Assembly: GCA_015852425.1 (NCBI GenBank)
Contig: JAAAIG010000148.1
Coordinates: 1-57,252, forward strand
DNA from: Gryganskiella cystojenkinii
Taxonomy: Eukaryota > Mortierellomycota > Mortierellomycetes > Mortierellales > Mortierellaceae
Length of the DNA: 57,252 nt
Direction: 5' to 3'
Under the pieces are notes generated by a model that was not told the origin of the DNA, did not search any database, and was given only the letters and a program-made list of their open reading frames with translations. Shown here one piece after another: positions 21,749 to 30,755 of this stretch. The stretch's first letter is position 1, and every line of letters begins with the position of its first letter. A program made the position numbers and the translations under genes.

Positions 21749-23962
21749 TTAAGATTCCTCCACCAAGGATGCCATCTTGACGTCCTTTCTCTCCAGAGGC
21801 GCGACCAGTCGATCGCATGAGTCTTGTCTCGCGTTGCCATCTGCCCCGTTGTTGTTGCCGTTGTCCGCTTCCAAGATACCGTAGGAGATTTTGACGCCTT
21901 CCATAGAGATGCCCATGTCCTTCAAGCCTGCCAGCAATCTATCAAAGTGCCTCTGACCGGGTCGGTAGTGTCCAGACTTGGGATTGATCTTGATCAGCTG
22001 ACCATGATTGATCACAATTCCTCCTGCAGCACAGACCGTGCCGCCACCCAGGAAACTGGAGTGGTGGAACTGGCCCTTGACTTTTTGAGCAACGTAAAGG
22101 GTTCCAAGAGGGTCCGTCACATAGATGTACTTGGACTTGTTCCGGATTCGCTTCTTTTCCAGTCGGGTCGCTTCGTCGTCGTCCTCGTTTGCATCGGGTA
22201 ACACCTGCGAAACATCCACTTGATCTCCGGCCTTAATTGTACTTGACAACGTGTGCACAAGCTTGCCCGAAAGTTTGTAATAAAGAAGACCATCAATGAC
22301 ATGGACAGCATAGTGGACGCGTTCGTGCTCTTGCAGGTATTGGACGCGCTGTTCATCCAATCGAGATCGGGGTCGATCCTCCAGATCCACGTCCTTGCCG
22401 TCACCCTTATCCAACCAGAAAAAGAAGTTTTGCGAGGTCTCCTGTTGCAACCAATACTCGTGGTACGGCTATATCAGTGTTCGATACAGCCATGAAATGA
22501 ACAGTCAGAAAGAAAGACAGTTAGCGAAATATCGCCACGTTTTTGTTTTCGAGTGTACCCCCGGGAGAGTTGTGCAGTCCTTCACATACCTTCAAGTTCG
22601 ATCCATAGCGGTGTTTCTTGTCCGACATTTCGAGCCAGTGTTCAGTGAGCTACAAGTACAGCAATTCCAAATTCCAAGAGCATTAATATTAATACGACAT
22701 TTCGTCTTAGCAAAATTTCCAGTGATGTCGATTGCGGCGATCAAGATGCTTACAAGAACCAGAGCTTCCTCAGTCGAAATGCCGTTGCTTCCCTAGAGTA
22801 CACCGATAAAAAAATGACATTATATTAGGAGAGATTGGATACAGAGTGCGTCGCACGCCTGCTTGGGTGGTTACAAGCCCACGTACAGAGACATTATCGA
22901 CTGTTGATGTGACTGGCATTGTTTTTGAAAGGGTAAAGCTCTCGTCCATAACTCTGCTGTCAAAAAGAAAGGTAGGGTAGATGAGATTTCCAATCCAGTA
23001 ACGGAAATGGGGAAGGTGGACAAGCAAAAAAGAAAAGGGGGAGAGGGCAAGGAAAGGAGAGAACGGGAAGGATGGGAAGAAGGAAGTTTCGACCTAGGAG
23101 AGGGTCTTTAGAACTGATTCGGGATCAAGTGCTGCATATCAATTCTAGTTCACAAGCGTACCTTTCCGAGTCGCGATCCGAGAAACTCTGCTCGTCGCCA
23201 TGCCCATCGTGTTTTGTTCTCATTGGGTGTCTGTGGTGATGAAGGGAGCTGCTGATTCGGGTCCTCGGGCGGTGTCAAAGGCGATAAGACCTGATGGGCC
23301 CCGCCGGTTGCATCCATCTTGTGGATGTATTCGATACGTGAGTAGTCAATCAGGTGCCTCCATTTCTATTGTTTAGAGAAGGGTGTTCAATTTGAAGAGT
23401 GAGTGACGAGCTATTTGTTGGCTTGGGTGGCGACACCATCCGTCAGTTGGGAGTCTAGAACGTGATACTCCAATTGCACAGCCCATCCTTGATTCCTGAG
23501 ACCGCAACCCATTTCTCGAAACAGCAAACAATACCTGAGACGCAGTCAGGGCGGGACCATAAAGTTCACGACGTGCTCTGGAGTGATAGGGATTGGATAC
23601 AATTGTTCAGATTAGTACGGAAGTATACGTCGTTTTCAGGTTTAGTGCTGCCCATGTCTTCACCGCACTTACTGATATCCTCGAAAGACGGATTGGATCC
23701 TGGTGGCAGCCAGCTCGAGACGCACCTCCTCCTCTTCCTTGTTGTTGAGAGAATCATGGGTGTACTTCTTGTCCCGGTCTGATTCAGACGTGGGCTCGGT
23801 CACCATCTTGTTTTGTGTCTTGGCTGAGGCTCCCTTGTCGTCGTTTTGGAGGCAAGAGGTGACAAGATGCAGTTGCTGAAATTGCGCCGCAGGAGTGGTC
23901 TCTAAGGATGCAACCGCAATGGGGGAATCATTTGCTGAGGGATGCTGAGCGGCAGAAAGCAT
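21749..23962 (-). CDS. IQ calmodulin-binding motif protein, fungal family
   Basis: Seven exons, complement(21749-22468, 22590-22649, 22754-22792, 22887-22956, 23154-23365, 23535-23577, 23673-23962); about 477 aa. Exons 1-2 join to make the IQ motif AATRIQSVFRGYQARRELYG (about residues 84-103). The C-terminal half (LTEHWLEMSDKKHRYGSNLK, PYHEYW, FFFWLDKGDGKDVDL, GQFHHSSFLGGGTVCAAGGI, SGHYRP) matches a fungal-specific IQ-domain family, which I know by pattern but not by proven function. Calmodulin binding is inferred from the motif. One junction is uncertain: exon 3 (KWRHLIDYSRIEYIHKMD..) can reach exon 4 (RVMDESFTLSK) only in phase 2. I used a GTGAAC donor at 23153; the closer GTACGC donor at 23161 breaks the frame. 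Confidence 0.75.
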
Positions 23963-24890
23963 TTTCAATCGAAAGGGAGAGTAACAAGATGGAATTAAAA
24001 TGAGAGAATTTGAATTGAATGTTGATGAAAGAGGAAAATAGTGTGCTTTGTCCAAAGCCCTGTGGTCCATTGTTTTTGCATGAGGGACTGAGAGCGTGTG
24101 CGCCTTGATTTCTCTTTTTGCCAACAAGGTTGGGCTGGAGCTCCCCCTATGCCCACGGCTCTCATTGGACTCTAGGCCCGGTATTGCTTTATTTTTGCGA
24201 TTGCTTTCTATTTGTCCAGGAGAAACATGTCAATAAAGGCAAAGCCCAGCACAACCACGGCAGCCCTTCTCCTTCGGTGATTTTCTCCTCGGGATACCAT
24301 CGTATCCACAAAGCTTGCAACTGAGAGGACCTGATAACTTTGGCTGACTTCTTGTCGACCATCCCTCTCAGTCCTCTCAGCCCTCTCAGTCGTAAATAGT
24401 CCACTGTGAGTGATCACCGATGCTAACCCAAGAACCACCATGTAGGCAAACCAGGATGTTAGCCCCAGCACATTGCCTCAGAATGCTAGGCGCAACATTT
24501 TTTTGTTCTCGAGCCATAAGTTTGAAACGTTTTCAGTAAGGCGATCAGTTAACTTGAGCAGAAAACATGTCGTGCTCTCCCTACTCCATTGACGTCCTTC
24601 TTTACTTATGGCATGTTGGTTGGTGAGAAAACCTCGGTACTGTCAGAGGTTCTGTTCGTTGCATTCCAAGATACCACGACACGAGGCAGAAGGGCGAAAG
24701 GGGAAGGCAAAGCGCTTTATTTCTGACGCCTTCGCTTGCATAGGAGGTCGTTTTTCTCTAATTGTCTGGCAGGCATGAGAGTTTATTTTTGCCTTAAGTT
24801 TTCTGAACAATGTCCAAGTGAGATCGGCGTAAAGACCCAGCTAAAACTTTAAATAAAACGCGCACTACAGCCCCCGCATGAGGCTCTTAC
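23963..24890. other. Gene-poor interval upstream of the IQ gene
   Basis: About 930 bp with no gene I can support. The first part is the IQ-gene promoter. Minus-strand frames at 24189-24471 contain a hydrophobic stretch (WFAYMVVLGLASVIT) but lack context or splice logic. A three-unit CCTCTCAG repeat lies at 24362-24391. Confidence 0.45.
24362..24391. repeat. Short CCTCTCAG tandem repeat, three units
   Basis: Three near-identical 9-10-bp units (ccctctcagt cctctcagcc ctctcagtc). Confidence 0.6.
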
Positions 24891-24894
24891 GTTT

Positions 24895-25550
24895 GAAGGC
24901 ATCTCTGAAGACAAATCTTCCCGCATCCATTATTTCATAACCCTCGACCTCTTGCGCATCCGCTTCTCCGGAGACGCCCCTAAGTAGCCTTTTATGCTCG
25001 GTATGTCATCTTATTAACCGAGACTCCTTAGCCGCACCACTCCTCTCCATGATGTCCAACGTAGCGCGTGTTCGGTATGTCTCGAGTACTTACTCGTCCG
25101 TGATCTCGAGCGCCTTGCCTTCCTCTGCAACAACGACACGACCGTTTCCGGTAAAATCTGTTGTAGCAATCATTACTACATCCGCGGTCCTCGACACAAG
25201 TACCAAGGTCCCTTTTGCCAGCACATTTACTGTCAAACGTGATCCCAACAGCCTTTCCTTTGGACAACGGGTGTTCCAAATGCTTGCTCGTCCTTATTCC
25301 TCGGTACTTCATATAAACCGGTCGAATCTTTGGCCTGTTTAATATATTTCTTGATCTTGTCCACAAAGGTGGCCGGTTGCCAGCCCATGATAAAAGTCGA
25401 CCATTGACTAGCGCCGTGATGCTTCTGAGGCCACACTGTCGCTCCTTCTTTTGGCCTCAACTTCGCTCTCTTGACCTTCGTCTTGTTCTTGGGTTTGCCT
25501 TGAAATGCTCGACTCCACCTCGCTTTCTGCTTCTTGCCAAAAATCAGTAT
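24895..25550 (-). pseudogene. Fragmentary coding remnant of unknown function
   Basis: On the minus strand, coding-like text runs from about 25550 to 25240 without an ATG at its head (basic FGKKQKARWSRAFQGKPKN, then WSTFIMGWQPATFVDKIKKY and STGLYEVPRNKDEQAFGTP). It then continues one frame over as LTVNVLAKGTLVLVSRTAD, with the shift at a GGG run, up to a GTAAGT donor near 25095. A last piece near 25010-24880 reads EADAQEVEGYEIMDAGRFVF to a TAG stop but cannot be joined in phase. No ATG-initiated full-length frame exists. I do not recognise the protein. It could be a decayed gene, a degenerate mobile-element ORF or a live gene with consensus errors. Confidence 0.4.
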
Positions 25551-25613
25551 AAAGGCAAAGTAAGCTTCGCACTATCGCTCTTTGTTCTCCCAGAGGCAAA
25601 AAAAACCACCGAC

Positions 25614-25626
25614 AAAAAAGCAAAAA
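25614..25626 (-). terminator. Pol III terminator of tRNA-Val
   Basis: Immediately 3' of the tRNA on the minus strand the sequence reads ACTTTTTGCTTTTTTG, two T-runs (25622-25626 and 25614-25619) suited to RNA polymerase III termination. Confidence 0.75.
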
Positions 25627-25628
25627 GT

Positions 25629-25701
25629 GTTTGTACTCGGACTTGAACCGAGGACCGTCTGTGTGTTAGACAGACGTGATAACCAACTACACCATACAAA
25701 C
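25629..25701 (-). tRNA. tRNA-Val (anticodon AAC)
   Basis: A 73-nt cloverleaf on the minus strand with no intron. The 7-bp acceptor stem is GTTTGTA with TACAAAC; the D arm holds AGTTGGTTA. The anticodon stem TCTGT/ACAGA encloses the loop CTAACAC, giving anticodon AAC (Val; A34 is normally modified to inosine). The T arm and B box are GGTTCAAGTCC. CCA is not encoded, as expected in eukaryotes. T-run terminators follow. Confidence 0.96.
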
Positions 25702-25876
25702 TTACTCATTGAGTTCATATCTGCCGTAATTCTCAATCCGATAGGATCCAAAGGCACTCAAAATCACGTGACGTCGAACATTGTCGTGGTTTGGGTCGCC
25801 AACCCTTAAGGGTATGTTGCGAGTGTCCCAAACCCGCCACTATAAAGTTTATCGTTCTGCACCTTGGATGAAATTC

Positions 25877-26026
25877 GCCTCCCTTTTGCGAACAATTCCT
25901 CTGTGCAGGTAAGAGAAACACAGTTACCTTTTATCCCATACTTATTATCTTTAGTGTCCTTTAAATACCTTTCAATACCCTAACAATAAATGGCCTCCCT
26001 TTTGCGAACAATTCCTCTGTGCAGGT
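25877..26026. repeat. 34-bp direct repeat pair
   Basis: GCCTCCCTTTTGCGAACAAT and its continuation to CTGTGCAGGT occur identically at 25877-25910 and 25993-26026, 116 bp apart. The flanks of the two copies differ, so this is not a simple tandem duplication of the whole interval. Confidence 0.85.
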
Positions 26027-26120
26027 GTTTGATTAGGAGAGAGCCACAGGAAACCAGCTCAGGTTATAGGAAACGTTTTGGGCAGTTAAGCCCGAGCCAA
26101 ACCACAGGAAAAAGGCCCAC

Positions 26121-26147
26121 AGCAGCAGCAGAACAGCAGAACAGCAG
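26121..26147. repeat. CAG-rich microsatellite
   Basis: AGCAGCAGCAGAACAGCAGA and continuation; no associated ORF. Confidence 0.7.
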
Positions 26148-26785
26148 TACAAAAGGTCGCTCAAAGTAAAGTAGCGGAAAAGAACCCCCTATCCAACCTA
26201 AAACAACCTTCAATCCACCACAAACATTCCAACCACGTGATATTTCAGAGCTGTACTTAGGCGCCAGGGCCCTGGAGCCGAAAATATAAACGGCGGCGGT
26301 TACAACAGAATCTTCCTGGACAGGTCCTAAGCGACAGATGTGAAGAATATCTATAGGAACGGACCAAGCAGGCCCACCTGGGAACAACGGTCTTGCTTGG
26401 TGAAGGAAACAGAGCCATAGAATCTTCTTGATCAAGGGACCCGGAGATTAGCTGCCGTATGTACGAAGGCCAATTGCAAGGATACGGCCGTAACGTGTCC
26501 GTTGAGCGCGGCAGCGAGTTATGGAAAGAACACTGGTCAGCTAAGCCGACTGGTGTTACGTGGCGCTTACAGGCAACATATAATAAAATCCATGCCCATG
26601 ATAGTCTTTTCACAAGAAAAAAAAAAGGTTCGCACAACAGCGACTCTAGCCCGTGGTCATGTAGTGGAAGTCTGGCTAGTAGATGTTCGAGCAGCGGTAA
26701 ATGTAGTTGATGTTGATACATGATATTCAGTTTATGAAAACGACCGGCGCCGGTCATCAAAACCCTATGTCTATCTCTAACGCAA

Positions 26786-27731
26786 TTACAGAAATCGCTT
26801 GTTGGTTCTCTTGCGATCCTCAGCCTTGATACCTCTTGACTTCTCATAGGGAATAAAAACCATGTTGGAAGGCAAGGACTCCTTGTTGCTCATGAACCAT
26901 TCCGCAACGACGTGTCCCTTTGGGTTTGTTGATGCGACTGCAATTTCTTGATCGAGTTTTTGCAATACATTGACGACATCCTGAAGGGTGTTGATTGAAG
27001 CAATTTTTTTGTTGGGGATCTCGCGGCCAGTGGAAACAATGCATGCCTTCAAAACCTGTAATCCGCAGGGGGATTGTTGTGATGTCCAAGAAACAAAACA
27101 AAAATAGTAATCTGTTAGTTTCGTGGTCTTTATGGACCAAGAGTCACTCTGGAGAGGTGTCTGATATCATCCTTTCGCAGATTGAGAGCACGAGTCAAGA
27201 CTTGCCTGGAACTTGACTGTTGGATCATTCAACTGAACTTTGGAAAGGCGGAGGTTTGTAGTATCAACAATGGTAGCGACGGCAGATCGGATAGTCTCTT
27301 CGAGCTCGCCCCTGGACAGCTCCAGGCGCTCGCTCTTCCAACTAAAGTTAAATAATTCCAACAACAAGGTCGAGAGGGTTGTTAGAACTGACAGCCAATG
27401 GATCCAGCAGTGGTTGTTCCTGTAAGAATTGTCCGCTTTTCTTTCCACAAAACGGTTCAGTAACGCACCTTGGGATGGGGGCCTCCTCCTCTGCAATCTC
27501 AACATTCAACTCTGCAGCAGCCTTTGCCTCTTGAGCAACAGACTGCCCTGTGGATGAAGGAACGTCTGGTTTGGCAAACGGATTGAGTCTGGAGAGGAAT
27601 CCACGTTTCTCCTCCGCAGAGATGGTGCGAGTAGTGTGAATGGCGGCTTGGACGTTTGAGCGAAGAGGAATCATGTGAGTCCGGGATGAAGCCCGGACGA
27701 TTACTGAGAGGGCTGTACGAGTGTGCTGCAT
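26786..27731 (-). CDS. Mitochondrial large-subunit ribosomal protein mL50
   Basis: Three exons, complement(26786-27055, 27206-27341, 27469-27731); 222 aa. The second intron starts with GC (VKFQ|GCAAGT..ATTACAG|VLKAC), a consensus GC-AG intron whose removal is needed for the frame. The N-terminus is basic and Ser/Thr-rich (residues 1-35), as a mitochondrial presequence. The core (about 115-205) has the mL50 pattern: LNDPTVKFQVLKACIVSTGR, EIPNKKIASINTLQDVVNVL, then ESLPSNMVF. mL50 is a metazoan/fungal-specific protein of the mitoribosomal large subunit. The tail (KAEDRKRTNKRFL) is basic. Yeast MRPL50 is a different protein (bL9m), so no yeast symbol is given. It is divergent from NOC4 across 350 bp. 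Confidence 0.78.
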
Positions 27732-28081
27732 GGTGGCAATGGAGATTATGTGGAAGTTTGTGAGGAATGGAGAGACTATGCGACCGAGGAGCAGAGGATG
27801 TAGAGGTCAGGGAGAGCACCAGACACTTTGACTTCCGAGTGACTGCTGTCCGTTGCTGTACAACAACACCACAAGCCACTCACACCACACTCTTTTTTTT
27901 TCTTTTCTTTTTTATTGGGTTCTCTCACACACACGGACAAGTCGTTACACATTCCTCTATCCATTTCATACCTTCATCCCATCCTTTCGTTCATTCCTAT
28001 ATTGACGCAAAAGAAAGCGACTGTCATCTCGTACTTTATCCTAAAGAATCATTGCCTACTTTGAAACACATTCAACCTGAC
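27732..28081. promoter_or_regulatory. Divergent promoter between mL50 and NOC4
   Basis: 350 bp shared by two head-to-head genes, one mitoribosomal and one nucleolar. It includes a T-rich tract at 27890-27915 that may be part of the core promoter. No known factor site was recognised with confidence. Confidence 0.5.
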
Positions 28082-30563
28082 ATGGCTGTCTTAAAACGTC
28101 CCCGTGCAGAGTCCAAGGCGGACCCTTTGGTAGGCACAATGAACAGGAGTTCTACCCACAACGAGTCTACCACGGCAAAGAGTTAAAAGAAAGCGAGAAG
28201 GAAGCACAATGCTAATACCGCTAAGAGCCACCTCTATTATTATTAGACCAAGAATATCAAAGAGTCAATTGATCACATTCGTTTATTGGAGCGACAGGTT
28301 GCTGAGAGCAAAACTCACTTGAACAACATTGTGACCATGATTCAACTTTGTGAGGTAAAACGACGACCGGCGATCGGACCGAAAAGCAAAAATGGAAACC
28401 AGTACGAATGCAACAAAGTGGGCTGCGTCACTGACCGTCGTTGTCCTTTGTTCATTCCCTCATAGGACGAGTCTCCTAAGGTTGTTCACGCCGCGATGCA
28501 CGCTCTTTTTCGAGTGTTCTCTCCCATGCTCTCTAAAGGCGAACTTCAAAAACCCAAAAAATCCTCGACGGACGACAAGATGGCGACAGTGACACTGTGG
28601 CTCCGAGACAACTACGTGAAATACCTGAACAGGACCTGCGACATTCTGAACCTCCCTGAGGCTGGGTTGCAGATCCCTGCCCTGAAGATCCTACTCGATT
28701 TGGTCAAATTGGAATCAGCAGCTCTCGGTTCGCTTTCAAACGGTCATCATTTCGCCAATGATCTTTATTTCCGCATTGTTGAGGCTCTTTTGAACTGCTC
28801 CAACATGAGCCAACCGCTTCTCAACGAGTTCACACAGAAATACTTTGGCTACTACGACGACCTCCGCTTTTATTTCCTTAAGAACACGGCTGCAATCATC
28901 AACACCGCTTTGGGATCCCAGCAAAAGAAGGACAGCAAGTCACCACAACACAAGGTAGTATATTCTTTAGCATTCTATCCGTGCATCGAACCCATGAGGA
29001 TCAAAGCGGAGGAGCTGATACCTTTGGTTCACCTTCTCAATAGAAACAAAAATTGTCCAAACCTGCTCCGTCCGCGAAGTTGGAGCTCTTATTGGAGAAC
29101 TCGTACGCTATCATGGAGACTTTGAAGACCATGCCGACAGATGTCAAGGAGCTGGACGAATTCTGGACCGGTAACCCTGATCCCAGTAAGTAATTCTATA
29201 ACTGTGGGACGACCTGTTACTATCACAATTTCACAATTCACCATTATCGACAGCTAAGTTCTATCAACGACCCTAATCATTTTTCTTTTCTTTATTTTTG
29301 AACAGACGGCGGAAAGAAGGATTATAGTGGAGATAACCTCGGATTCTCAGACGAAGAAGAGGATGAGACAGTTGAGGACCTGACCAAGGATTCGTCTACA
29401 GCGCATGTGAAGAGACATCCTCTTTTGACTCTACTCAATCACAGACGTGTTTTCTCGGACTGCTGGATCGCTATCTTGCGACTGCCTTTTACCGATGCCA
29501 TCTACAAGAAGACACTGTTGATTGTGCACAAGCGCATCATCCCTCATTTGCCTCAGCCTACGGTCCTCATGGATTTCTTGACCGACTCTTACAACGCTGG
29601 TGGAGCTATCAGCTTGCTTGCTCTGAAGGGCTTGTTCGTTCTTATTACAGAGCACAACCTGTAAGTTTAAAGCTGATGTATTGCAAAAGACATTATCGGA
29701 ATGCAGGCCAGAGTATAAGCGACTAACAACCGTGTTCTTTCAAATAGTGATTACCCTGACTTCTTCAAAAAGCTGTACATGCTCTTTAACAGGAATTTGA
29801 TGCACGTTAAGTACCGTGCTCGATTCTTTAGTCAGGTTGACATCTTTTTGTCCTCACCGTAAGTACCACTCCTTCTTTGACTGCGATGGTAGACTGTGGC
29901 TGCGTTGGATATAGCGAATGCTGACAGCAGCATATTTTCCATTTATGTTTATTTTCGTGTAGATTGTTGCCTGCCCAACTCGTCGCGGCATTCATTAAGA
30001 GGATGGCTCGCTTGGGATTATCAAGTCCGCCTGCGTCGATTGTTATTATTATCCCCCTCATTTACAACCTCTTGAAGCGTCACCCCACATGCATGCAGCT
30101 AATTCACGGAAAGGCGGACGGAGAGGCTAGTGACTCGTATGACCACTCAGAGGACGATCCAATGAAGTGTAACGCTCTTCAGAGCTCTCTCTGGGAGATG
30201 CAGGTAAGGAAACTAAATGAGAGATGGGAATTCTTTGTAAAGTTGAGCGCCAGGATATCAGTTATTAACACTTCGTTCATATTGTCTCTTTAGACCCTTC
30301 AAAATCACTTTGCGCCTAACGTGTCCACTCTAGCCAAGATTTTCAACGAGCAGTTCACCAAACCTTCATACAACCTTGAGGATTTCTTGGACCATACCTA
30401 CGCGACCATGTTCCAGAACGAGGTCTCTAAGAAGCGCAAGGGCGAGGCAGCATTGGCAGTTGAGCCTCCCAAAGGCCTGTTCGTGGCTAATGTGGAGGCC
30501 ACGGAAGAAGAATCTGACAGTCAGGAGAGCGTTGTTCCTGGATGGGAATCATGGGAGTTTTAA
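28082..30563 (+). CDS. NOC4: Nucleolar complex protein 4 (Noc4)
   Basis: Eight exons: 28082-28129, 28247-28354, 28466-28954, 29044-29185, 29306-29660, 29748-29858, 29963-30203, 30294-30563; 587 aa. All phases fit. The conserved CBF/Mak21-type region lies around residues 320-500: HPLLTLLNHRRVFSDCWIAI, LMDFLTDSYNAGGAISLLAL, DYPDFFKKLYMLFNRN, then SPLLPAQLVAAFIKRMARL, PASIVIIIPLIYNLLKRHP and the acidic PMKCNALQSSLWEMQ. The C-terminus ends PGWESWEF, as in other Noc4 proteins. Noc4 pairs with Nop14 in the nucleolus for 40S maturation and export. The first exon is short (16 codons); the DNA after its GTAGGC donor stays open for 18 codons and then stops. Confidence 0.93.
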
Positions 30564-30582
30564 ACAAAGATTTGAACCAAAA

Positions 30583-30588
30583 AATAAA
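30583..30588 (+). terminator. Candidate NOC4 polyadenylation signal
   Basis: AATAAA 20 bp after the NOC4 stop, inside an A-rich stretch. Confidence 0.35.
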
Positions 30589-30755
30589 AAAAGAAATCGC
30601 CACCAATTTTGTTCACTTTTAGTGACCGGTTTATTGACATTTAGGTGGCTTTTGTGTTTACCTTCCAAAAAAAAGAGACTTTCGTCCATTAAGCTGCCAT
30701 CTCCTCGTTCTGTCCATCACGTCCACATCCACCTTCACGCTTTGTATTCATAATA

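Larger units (their letters stand above)
25702..26785. other. Gene-poor interval with repeats
   Basis: Nearly 1.1 kb with no gene I can support. It contains a 34-bp direct repeat (25877-25910 and 25993-26026) and a CAG-rich microsatellite (26121-26147). On the minus strand, 26250-26580 has open stretches and a TTTATATTTTC box but no recognisable domain. It could be an old LTR or other element remnant; nothing diagnostic (reverse transcriptase, integrase, primer-binding site) is visible. Confidence 0.4.

Noticed and set aside
23098..23130. LDPESVLKTLS as an extra exon of the IQ gene
   Set aside because: Including it would require a 30-nt intron and there is no donor before its in-frame TAG.
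25629..25701. tRNA as an internal promoter of the adjacent decayed locus
   Set aside because: The T-run terminators directly after the tRNA make read-through unlikely, and nothing else links the two.
26257..26847. 196-aa minus-strand frame next to mL50
   Set aside because: No recognisable domain, overlaps the mL50 3' end and has Cys/Arg/Leu-rich composition typical of chance frames in GC-rich DNA.
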